The position numbers and the translations under genes are program-made. The notes beneath the pieces are model-generated. The model made no database searches, had not been told where the DNA came from, and was given only the letters and a program-made list of their open reading frames with translations. From a virus: a DNA stretch of 26,725 nt. Of the stretch, positions 22,549 through 26,725 are shown in pieces (position 1 is the first letter of the stretch; each line of letters begins with the position of its first letter). The stretch covers positions 12,433 to 39,157 of IMG/VR virus record IMGVR_UViG_3300002483_000012. One strand, written 5' to 3'.

Positions 22549-22921
22549 ACTTTGTGCTTCCTGCGGTAAAGAGCTTCCTGAACGTAAACAGGGCGGAACT
22601 AAATTCAGGAAGTACTGTTCTAAAAAATGTCTAAAAGAATGGGGATATAACCAATATAAATCCGTATACAAAGCAGCAGGACTCGGTGAAGGTGGACCGT
22701 CTGGCATTTATGAAGGGGAATACACCACTAACACCTATGCTTGTTCTTATGATGAGTATCCTGTTGATCCTGAAATACTAGCCCAAGCTGAGTTGAACGA
22801 AGCTAGAAGTGATAACACATACAGGGCATCACTTTCAAAAACTAAAGGCATGCGTATGAACAGAGGTGGTAAAAGCTGGGGCAGACCAGTATCAATTAGA
22901 AACCTCAATAGGTTCACTTAA
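22541..22921 (+). CDS. Zinc-finger (treble-clef-like) protein
   Basis: The protein has 126 residues from the ATG at 22541, chosen because it overlaps the preceding stop (ATGATTAA); an upstream in-frame start at 22463 would run inside the previous gene. The N-terminus CASCGKELPERKQGG followed by KYCSKKCLKEW gives a CxxC...CxxxC zinc site like those in phage HNH-type or zinc-finger proteins, but no HNH catalytic residues are seen. The C-terminus is basic. DNA or RNA binding is likely. Confidence 0.6.
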   Translation: MIKLCASCGKELPERKQGGTKFRKYCSKKCLKEWGYNQYKSVYKAAGLGEGGPSGIYEGEYTTNTYACSYDEYPVDPEILAQAELNEARSDNTYRASLSKTKGMRMNRGGKSWGRPVSIRNLNRFT

Positions 22922-22998
22922 AACTTTCCGAACATACTTTACTTTCCTATACTCTTATATATCATTTATATATTAGTAATTAATTAATGGAGAAAATT
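22922..22998 (+). promoter_or_regulatory. AT-rich leader of the gene at 22999
   Basis: Noncoding, with TATACT and TATATATC tracts and a final TGGAGAAAATT ribosome site. A promoter is plausible but no clear hexamer pair is seen. Confidence 0.3.
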
Positions 22999-23277
22999 AT
23001 GAGTAAGACTAATACAGCTACTAAGAAAAAAAGTTTACTTAGTAGTGCTAAGCAGCAAGTAAAAGCTGCGAAAACTACACCGAAAGTTAGATTCGGTAAA
23101 TTCGACCCTGATGCTAAATTAAAAGCTACAGGCAAGAAAGTAACAGCAGAAGCTAATAATAAAAGAGTGGAAGCTGTTGACGGCAAGACTGTTCGTGACG
23201 CTATCGCGACTGGCTTGTATTCTATGGCGGACTTAAGATATGACATTGAAAAGGTCAAAACTCTCGAGATCGTTTAG
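22999..23277 (+). CDS. Basic protein with C-terminal 'DxxYDI' module
   Basis: The protein has 92 residues from the ATG at 22999, preferred over the ATG at 22987 because TGGAG lies about 8 nt upstream of it. The N-terminal two thirds are Lys/Ala/Thr-rich (KKKSLLSSAKQQVKAAK), reminiscent of small DNA-binding proteins. The C-terminus KTVRDAIATGLYSMADLRYD and on matches the tail of the protein at 18697. A strong terminator follows, so it probably has its own abundant transcript. A nucleoid-like or regulatory role is possible. Confidence 0.65.
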   Translation: MSKTNTATKKKSLLSSAKQQVKAAKTTPKVRFGKFDPDAKLKATGKKVTAEANNKRVEAVDGKTVRDAIATGLYSMADLRYDIEKVKTLEIV

Positions 23278-23290
23278 ATTACCTCCTCAA

Positions 23291-23328
23291 AAAGTGGGGT
23301 TTATAAAAGCCCCACTTTCCTTTATTTT
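23291..23328 (+). terminator. Rho-independent terminator
   Basis: AAAGTGGGG (23291-23299) pairs perfectly with CCCCACTTT (23310-23318) around a 10-nt loop, followed by the pyrimidine-rich tract CCTTTATTTT. This is the clearest terminator in the window. Confidence 0.85.
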
Positions 23329-23332
23329 CCCT

Positions 23333-23366
23333 TTGATCAACGCTAAATTTTACTATATAAATAATT
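23333..23366 (+). promoter_or_regulatory. Candidate promoter with shared TATAAATAATT box
   Basis: TTGATC (23333-23338), a 17-nt spacer and TATAAA (23356-23361) within TATAAATAATT. It sits between a terminator and the AGGAGGTATAT ribosome site of the gene at 23382, exactly where a promoter is needed. Confidence 0.65.
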
Positions 23367-23381
23367 ACCTAGGAGGTATAT

Positions 23382-23762
23382 ATGAAAGAAGTTAAGGATG
23401 GGTTACGTGCTATACTCATTGACCCTTTTAAAGAAAAAATAAGAGTCGCGTATTTACCACGTGATACTTACATAGAAGAAATAAAAAAGTGGATGGAAGT
23501 TGACTTAATTGATATCGTCACGGTTAACGAAAATAACCAAATGGTACTTGATGACGAAGGCTTACTAAAGTCAAACAACCGTTTTTTCCACTGGTCACCT
23601 TTAGCCACCGCTTATGCTGGTAAAGCAGTAATAGTGGGTTACGATAAGGACGGTGAAACTACTGACGCTAGTTATCACTTGCCTGTAGTTGAAGACGAGT
23701 TAGTTGAGTGGTTACCTGAAGGGTTCACTAAAAAACCATACATGCAGTTTGTGGGTCTATGA
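23382..23762 (+). CDS. DUF3846-like protein
   Basis: This 126-residue protein has DGLRAILIDPFKEKIRVAYL at the start, VLDDEGLLKSNNRFFHW in the middle (about 55-71) and AGKAVIVGYDKDGETTD, a pattern like DUF3846, a small phage/plasmid family without known function. A very strong AGGAGG site and its own promoter suggest high expression. ATGA overlap couples the next gene. Confidence 0.65.
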   Translation: MKEVKDGLRAILIDPFKEKIRVAYLPRDTYIEEIKKWMEVDLIDIVTVNENNQMVLDDEGLLKSNNRFFHWSPLATAYAGKAVIVGYDKDGETTDASYHLPVVEDELVEWLPEGFTKKPYMQFVGL

Positions 23763-23938
23763 GTAATTTATTTAACGAACTATTTTTAGAAAACGAGTAT
23801 CAAAAAGGTCTAGCCTTCTTTGAGAAGCTAGATACCGAGTCAAAGCGACGTAGATACCTAAAACATTTTAATGCCACTAGCAAAGAAGAGTTTGCTAAAA
23901 AGTGGGCGAACAGAGAACTGTATAACCGAGGCAACTAA
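23759..23938 (+). CDS. 59-residue hypothetical protein
   Basis: An intact frame (MSNLFNELFLENEYQKGLAF and on) starts by ATGA overlap with the DUF3846-like gene and ends 2 nt before the next start. It is helical and strongly charged (KLDTESKRRRYLKHF), with no recognised domain. Codon use is like its neighbours. The overlap start and perfect fit into the gap support it. Confidence 0.65.
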   Translation: MSNLFNELFLENEYQKGLAFFEKLDTESKRRRYLKHFNATSKEEFAKKWANRELYNRGN

Positions 23939-23940
23939 CT

Positions 23941-24129
23941 ATGACGCAATATAAAACCATAGTAGAAGAACGTAGGCAGGAACTAGATTACTCTAGGCAC
24001 AACCGTCCTACATGGGTCAGGGATTTAAGTAACGATTACTGGGACTTATATTACCCTGACGGTAGCATCATTCGCACCTACAAAGATAAACGTAGGAAGG
24101 ATGAAGTTATCAAGGAGGCTTTTTGTTAG
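23941..24129 (+). CDS. Small hypothetical protein
   Basis: This 62-residue charged protein contains RPTWVRDLSNDYWDLYYPDG and a basic KDKRRKDEV helix, an aromatic-rich pattern of the 'W...YW.LYYPDGS' type seen in small phage proteins. Function unknown. Its 3' end forms part of the pseudoknot-like element at 24112-24163. Confidence 0.6.
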   Translation: MTQYKTIVEERRQELDYSRHNRPTWVRDLSNDYWDLYYPDGSIIRTYKDKRRKDEVIKEAFC

Positions 24130-24163
24130 TGGGTTTTTTACCTCCTTATTTAATCCCACTAAC
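24112..24163 (+). promoter_or_regulatory. Pseudoknot-like element with an embedded anti-Shine-Dalgarno sequence
   Basis: AAGGAGG (24112-24118) is complementary to CCTCCTT (24141-24147). GTTAGTGGG (24125-24133) is complementary to CCCACTAAC (24155-24163). The arms interleave, which is an H-type pseudoknot order with 7- and 9-bp stems. The sequence ACCTCCTTA (24140-24148) equals the 3' end of bacterial 16S rRNA. It spans the stop codon of the gene at 23941 and the start of a possible microprotein, so it may sequester that ribosome site or act as a terminator. Confidence 0.5.
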
Positions 24164-24188
24164 CGACCCAGAGTTATGGCATGAGTAA
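24129..24188 (+). CDS. Possible 19-21-residue microprotein
   Basis: GTG at 24129 overlaps the previous stop by one base (TAGTG) and lies 10 nt after AAGGAGG. TTG at 24123 is an alternative, 4 nt after it. The peptide is hydrophobic then acidic (GFLPPYLIPLTDPELWHE). Its stop overlaps the next ATG by 8 nt. Support comes only from the strong ribosome site and tiling with neighbours. Confidence 0.3.
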   Translation: MGFLPPYLIPLTDPELWHE

Positions 24189-24243
24189 CTCTATACTACA
24201 AGACTGGCTCACTTGTGGTCGCAACGAGCCACTTAAATTATGA
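24181..24243 (+). CDS. Possible 20-residue microprotein
   Basis: This frame (MSNSILQDWLTCGRNEPLKL) starts within ATGAGTAA, the same coupling overlap used at 22366 in this phage, and ends by ATGA overlap with the next small gene. There is no independent ribosome site and no recognised motif. It could simply carry ribosomes to the downstream gene. Confidence 0.3.
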   Translation: MSNSILQDWLTCGRNEPLKL

Positions 24244-24347
24244 AGACAATTATTTTATTAGCAATATCATTATTCATAGGCATCAACATAGTATGCATGG
24301 GCATAGCTTTAGTTGCCTTACATTACACTAAAGACAGGGAGTTATAA
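24240..24347 (+). CDS. 35-residue single-pass membrane protein
   Basis: The frame encodes MKTIILLAISLFIGINIVCM followed by GIALVALHYTKDREL. Residues 3-27 are an uninterrupted hydrophobic span and the C-terminus is charged, so it is probably an inner-membrane microprotein. It starts by ATGA overlap and its stop overlaps the MazG-like start by one base (TAATG). A role in lysis timing, superinfection exclusion or host membrane interaction is possible but unsupported. Confidence 0.55.
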   Translation: MKTIILLAISLFIGINIVCMGIALVALHYTKDREL

Positions 24348-24673
24348 TGTACAAAGAAAAAGACTTAGTTGCCTTAGAGCATCTTATTACTAAATGGGCT
24401 AGAGAACGTGGTCTACTGACCGCTGACGTTCAGCCTGAAAAACAAATGTTAAAGCTAGTTGAGGAAGTAGGCGAGCTCGCCAAAGGTGTAGCCTACCGAG
24501 ACAAGTGGTCTAGCTCTGACGGTATCGGTGACGTGTTTGTGTGTTTAGTTGTACTGGCTGAGCAGTTAGATATGACCTTAACTGAGTGTGTTAACCAAGC
24601 TTATGATGAAATTAAAAACCGTAAGGGAGTACTAGAAGATGGGCTGTTTAAAAAAGAAAATGATATACCTTAA
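24347..24673 (+). CDS. MazG-like nucleoside triphosphate pyrophosphohydrolase
   Basis: This 108-residue all-alpha protein shows the MazG metal site: LVEEVGELAKG with E39, E40 and E43, followed by DGIGDVFVCLVVLAE with D58 and D62 (EExxE...DxxxD). Single-domain phage MazG-like enzymes hydrolyse dNTPs or NTPs to monophosphates, or may affect ppGpp. In this phage it could also trim the nucleotide pool feeding the modified base, which is inference. It is translationally coupled to the microprotein upstream (TAATG), behind GGGAG. Confidence 0.85.
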   Translation: MYKEKDLVALEHLITKWARERGLLTADVQPEKQMLKLVEEVGELAKGVAYRDKWSSSDGIGDVFVCLVVLAEQLDMTLTECVNQAYDEIKNRKGVLEDGLFKKENDIP

Positions 24674-24700
24674 CCATCTAGGGCATCGCGGTTAATATTA

Positions 24701-24711
24701 TATAAATAATT
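24701..24711 (+). promoter_or_regulatory. Third TATAAATAATT box
   Basis: An 11-nt box identical to those at 22143 and 23356, followed by AAAAGGAGATAATT and the ATG at 24726. No good TTGAC-like -35 is visible here, so it may rely on the -10 alone or on a phage factor. Confidence 0.45.
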
Positions 24712-24725
24712 AAAAGGAGATAATT

Positions 24726-24992
24726 ATGCAAAAAGAAGCCATATTTAGTGTCCCCGATAAGGGGGAGTGTATTAGAGTTACTAACTCGCCTAAGTATGAT
24801 GGCTTGTGGTACATTGATAGTGCTACTCGCTATTTAGAACGTGAGGTAAAGAAGGGTGTTTACGACGTCCACACTACCTTAAGCAATGACCGTGTGCTAC
24901 AACAACTCTATTACGAGTTGGGTAACCGCAAGTGGGGTAGCGTAGGTCAAGATGATTTATTGGAGGGGTACGACCTAAATAAGTATGAGTAA
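24726..24992 (+). CDS. Hypothetical phage protein
   Basis: This 88-residue acidic protein contains CIRVTNSPKYDGLWYIDSAT and a Tyr-rich C-terminus. No domain is recognised. A strong AAAGGAG and a shared promoter-like box precede it. It overlaps the next gene by 8 bp (ATGAGTAA). Confidence 0.6.
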   Translation: MQKEAIFSVPDKGECIRVTNSPKYDGLWYIDSATRYLEREVKKGVYDVHTTLSNDRVLQQLYYELGNRKWGSVGQDDLLEGYDLNKYE

Positions 24993-25248
24993 ACCTATTG
25001 TAAACATGCTACCTGTACGTAGACAACTAGACTATTGTGACGGCTGTCAACAGATGGGAGAGGCACAAGTGAGCGGTGTTAAACGTCATCGTAACTTACC
25101 TTTAGATACGTGGCTCGTGGAACTACATTGTGAGGAGTTTACTAGTACTCCTGAGACCGTACTCTGTGCTAACTGTATTGAAGACGCCAGTAAAGAAGAG
25201 TTCATGAAACTTACTAAAACCGACCACTACCAAGGAATAAAAATATGA
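24985..25248 (+). CDS. Small zinc-ribbon protein
   Basis: This 87-residue protein has CDGC (18-21) and CANC (about 67-70) in a two-knuckle zinc-ribbon arrangement, with a basic, aromatic middle (VKRHRNLPLDTWLVELH). It starts in an ATGAGTAA overlap and overlaps the following zinc-ribbon gene by 4 bp. Such proteins often bind RNA polymerase or nucleic acid, but no specific family is recognised. Confidence 0.6.
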   Translation: MSKPIVNMLPVRRQLDYCDGCQQMGEAQVSGVKRHRNLPLDTWLVELHCEEFTSTPETVLCANCIEDASKEEFMKLTKTDHYQGIKI

Positions 25249-25424
25249 GTGTAGGTTGTTGCAACGAGTGTGGCTATAAAGCTGATTACATCATAGATAA
25301 AAATAACTATGAGGCTCATGGCTACGAAGATTTAGATAAAGTACCGCAAGACAAAATATTGTGCGGTGCTTGTTATGAAGCGAGTGAAACAAATTTATTT
25401 ATTTTTGGGAGTGAATATGAGTAG
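25245..25424 (+). CDS. 59-residue zinc-ribbon protein
   Basis: The frame begins MSVGCCNECGYKADYIIDKN and contains CGAC (40-43). CNEC and CGAC make a four-cysteine zinc ribbon. It starts by ATGA overlap with the previous gene and its stop overlaps the next start by 8 nt (ATGAGTAG). The Cys pairs and coupling make it a convincing gene of unknown function. Confidence 0.65.
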   Translation: MSVGCCNECGYKADYIIDKNNYEAHGYEDLDKVPQDKILCGACYEASETNLFIFGSEYE

Positions 25425-25596
25425 ACTTAAAGATTTATTAATAGACTTTGAGCAAGACGTTCCTACCGCTCTTGAGAAAGCTGTAGACTTTGATTCGTTT
25501 AGGAAAAATATGTGTAAGATTAATCCTCTTTACGAGCTTAATATGTGGAAGGATGAGCTAAAAGACGCTTACTTTAAAGGTAGCCCTAGTAGATGA
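25417..25596 (+). CDS. Small hypothetical helical protein
   Basis: The protein has 59 residues from the ATG at 25417, which lies in an ATGAGTAG overlap with the zinc-ribbon gene and has GGGAG upstream; a longer in-frame reading from 25366 would run inside that gene. The sequence (MSRLKDLLIDFEQDVPTALE and on) is helical and charged. No family is recognised. The structured element B starts 7 bp after it. Confidence 0.6.
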   Translation: MSRLKDLLIDFEQDVPTALEKAVDFDSFRKNMCKINPLYELNMWKDELKDAYFKGSPSR

Positions 25597-25602
25597 GTTA
25601 TA

Positions 25603-25694
25603 TAGGGCTTAATGTGAGCGTTTTTAAGGCTTTGATTTACTTAGCCCTACTTACCCCTAACCCCTATACATCAAACGGTGTGACCGCCTAAAAG
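25603..25694 (+). repeat. Structured noncoding element, copy B of a dispersed pair
   Basis: This is the partner of 19487-19577. The conserved block is at 25632-25658. Helix P1 pairs 25622-25630 with 25686-25693 (8 bp, one bulged A). Helix Q pairs TAGGGCT (25603-25609) with AGCCCTA (25643-25649). Base pairs that differ from copy A change on both sides. It lies after a gene end and 81 bp before the next start, the same setting as copy A. Confidence 0.65.
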
Positions 25695-25775
25695 ATTATT
25701 AACATGATACTTAACCATCAGCTAGATCGCGCTTACTATAAATTATTAATAAATAGCGTTACGGAGGAGGTAACT

Positions 25776-26036
25776 ATGAATATAAAAAATATGTATACGG
25801 AGGAAGGCTGGTCTAAACCTAAAGGTGACGGCAGTGACTTTCAAATACTGGAAGATTTATCTAAGCTTCCTAACCACCTAAAAGATGAATTAGGTTTTAA
25901 TTTATCTACCGACCGTTATTACGGTCTATATATTAAGCACGTAGATGAGTACTGGACTCATAGTAATTACATCACGGTTACTTATCTTACGCTTGATATG
26001 GGCGGTGCTAAACACTACATGAGGCATACCCCATGA
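25776..26036 (+). CDS. Hypothetical phage protein
   Basis: The protein has 86 residues from the ATG at 25776, chosen because GGAGGAGG (25763-25770) lies 5 nt upstream; an in-frame ATG at 25704 has no such site. It is aromatic-rich (DRYYGLYIKHVDEYWTHSNY), probably alpha/beta, with no recognised family. ATGA overlap couples the next gene. Confidence 0.6.
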   Translation: MNIKNMYTEEGWSKPKGDGSDFQILEDLSKLPNHLKDELGFNLSTDRYYGLYIKHVDEYWTHSNYITVTYLTLDMGGAKHYMRHTP

Positions 26037-26236
26037 GTAGTGTACCGTGTAGCATTTGTAAATTGACTAAGCTAAGTCCAGAGCGTGCAGCTCTGGGCTA
26101 TAGCACTTGCTTAAGTTGTGGTGAGGAGTTTGCTCAAAAGTTAGCGAACACACGTAGAAAGCAAGTAGCACCTGCTTATAATAAAGGTGCTTACCAATAC
26201 ATAACGACTAATGATCTTAAGACTATTGGTCGTTAG
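26033..26236 (+). CDS. Conserved small phage zinc-ribbon protein
   Basis: This 67-residue protein has CSIC (6-9) and CLSC (26-29) with RAALGYSTC between them, then a basic stretch and NKGAYQYITTNDLK. This 'CxxC...ALGYxTCxxCG...NKxxYxxI' pattern is, from memory, widespread in podo- and siphophages. Function is unknown. It overlaps its upstream neighbour by 4 bp and precedes the structured leader. Confidence 0.72.
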   Translation: MSSVPCSICKLTKLSPERAALGYSTCLSCGEEFAQKLANTRRKQVAPAYNKGAYQYITTNDLKTIGR

Positions 26237-26449
26237 AGCGCTGGGTGTTCTCCTCCAAACTGTATATTCCAGCGCAAAGAGGTGGGGCGTATAACCAGCG
26301 TCCTTAAAAGCGAGAGTGGTTCACTTGTCCTCGACTAAACGAACCACTAGTTTAGTGGTGTGTGAGGGTATAGTAGCTACACGTACACTTAATGAGGACC
26401 AAAAGCAGTTGCGTACCTAATCCTCGCCACGCCTTATTAGGAGAAAGAT
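26237..26449 (+). promoter_or_regulatory. Highly structured 213-nt noncoding leader
   Basis: No gene is found here. Perfect complementary arms are: GCGCTGG/CCAGCGC (26238-26244/26269-26275); AGTGGTTC/GAACCACT (26315-26322/26341-26348); ACCACTA/TAGTGGT (26343-26349/26353-26359), which excludes the second; GTCCTC/GAGGAC (26327-26332/26394-26399), which would form a pseudoknot; and CCTAAT/ATTAGG (26416-26421/26436-26441), which covers part of the AGGAG ribosome site at 26439-26443. Alternative stems ahead of a masked ribosome site are the hallmark of a regulatory leader RNA. No known riboswitch class or tRNA is recognised. Confidence 0.6.
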
Positions 26450-26683
26450 ATGAAAATAACTATTAATGAAAAACATTATAAAGAGTATCAAATACGTAAA
26501 ATCAACAAAACTGTATGGTACGCCACCGTTACAGCAACCAGCTGGGAAAACGCTGAGGAAATAGGTCATACCGACCTTGACGTAAACTGGGAGCTACAAA
26601 CTGAAAACGATGATATAGATGTAATGGGTAGCCCTAACGATCATGAAGTACCTAATAGCGGAGAACACTATGACCCTTATTGA
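26450..26683 (+). CDS. Hypothetical acidic phage protein
   Basis: This 77-residue protein has a strand-rich N-terminus (KYEYQIRKINKT-like, with VWYATVTATSWENAEE) and an acidic C-terminus with HEVPNSGEHYDPY. The 'ATSWENAEE' segment resembles the short 'AxSxEEA' domains of small phage proteins. It lies after the structured leader, with AGGAG partly in a stem, so its translation may be regulated. Confidence 0.6.
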   Translation: MKITINEKHYKEYQIRKINKTVWYATVTATSWENAEEIGHTDLDVNWELQTENDDIDVMGSPNDHEVPNSGEHYDPY

Positions 26684-26725
26684 TTTTATTTTAACCTTAA
26701 TGCTTAGCGCGTTGCTAGTGAATAT
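26670..26725 (+). CDS. Start of a hydrophobic protein, cut by the window end
   Basis: ATG at 26670 follows GGAG by about 6 nt and overlaps the previous gene by 14 bp. The readable part is hydrophobic (MTLIDFILTLMLSALLVN), suggesting a membrane segment or signal peptide. The frame runs off the window. Confidence 0.45.
   Translation, partial: MTLIDFILTLMLSALLVN

Noticed and set aside
22980-23258. A hydrophobic 92-codon minus-strand frame
   Set aside because: It mirrors the Lys/Ala-rich gene at 22999; the apparent hydrophobicity comes from complementing AAA/GCT codons, and it lacks a ribosome site.
24112-24133. Programmed -1 frameshift at CTTTTTG before the pseudoknot-like element
   Set aside because: In the gene's frame (GAG GCT TTT TGT TAG) no proper X XXY YYZ slippery heptamer is formed, so frameshifting is not supported.
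26237-26449. tRNA or known riboswitch in the structured leader
   Set aside because: No cloverleaf with a T-loop GTTCxANNC and acceptor/CCA geometry can be drawn, and no riboswitch core sequence was recognised.

Overview
This window is phage DNA. It is AT-rich (roughly 60-65% A+T by eye) and almost fully coding. The genes are short, tightly packed and joined by ATGA, TAATG and ATGAGTAA overlaps, mostly behind AAGGAG-type ribosome binding sites. It carries virion-type proteins, a terminase small subunit and a complete replication set built on a family A DNA polymerase. No ribosomal, central-metabolism, integrase or tRNA gene is visible. The content (PolA, AEP-type primase, UvrD-type helicase, thymidylate-synthase homologue, DUF932, DUF1289) fits a phage of a marine or aquatic Gram-negative bacterium, possibly an alphaproteobacterium. 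The host assignment is inference.

Layout. (1) 1-4327, plus strand: the end of a virion-type operon, with a 5'-truncated gene, a large glycine-rich protein that may be an internal or ejection protein, and a proline-rich protein. (2) 4329-5774, minus strand: a lone SNF2-type helicase whose 3' end abuts the virion operon. (3) 5775-6119: a noncoding divergent control region with many inverted repeats, a candidate origin or switch. (4) 6120-10776: a small conserved phage protein, a coiled-coil protein, a likely ssDNA-binding protein, an AEP-type primase and an SF1 (UvrD-like) helicase. (5) 10834-14196: a DNA-base hypermodification cluster with an uncharacterised protein, a 5-hydroxymethyl-dU DNA kinase family protein, a GT-A/TAGT-like glycosyltransferase, a tiny helical protein and a thymidylate-synthase/dUMP-hydroxymethylase homologue. 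(6) 14193-17593: a Cas4/RecB-like Fe-S nuclease, a small helical protein, DNA polymerase, a sigma-region-4-like HTH protein and a DUF1289 protein. (7) 17676-21742: a DUF932 protein, small conserved phage proteins, terminase small subunit and an AlkB-like dioxygenase. (8) 21828-26725: an accessory run of very small genes (MazG-like, DUF3846-like, several zinc-ribbon proteins, microproteins) separated by leaders with promoters, hairpins and structured elements.

How it works together. Primase, SF1 and SNF2 helicases, SSB-like protein, PolA with an intact proofreading exonuclease, and the RecB-like nuclease form a self-sufficient replication and recombination module. The TS homologue could make 5-hydroxymethyl-dUMP. 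After incorporation, the kinase could phosphorylate the hydroxymethyl group in DNA and the glycosyltransferase could add a sugar. None of the amino-acid transfer enzymes of known thymidine-hypermodification pathways is recognised here, so the end product may be unusual.

The least expected noncoding features are a duplicated element (19487-19577 and 25603-25694) whose two helices vary in a compensatory way and form a pseudoknot pattern, a 213-nt structured leader at 26237-26449, and a pseudoknot-like element at 24112-24163 containing an exact 16S anti-Shine-Dalgarno sequence.
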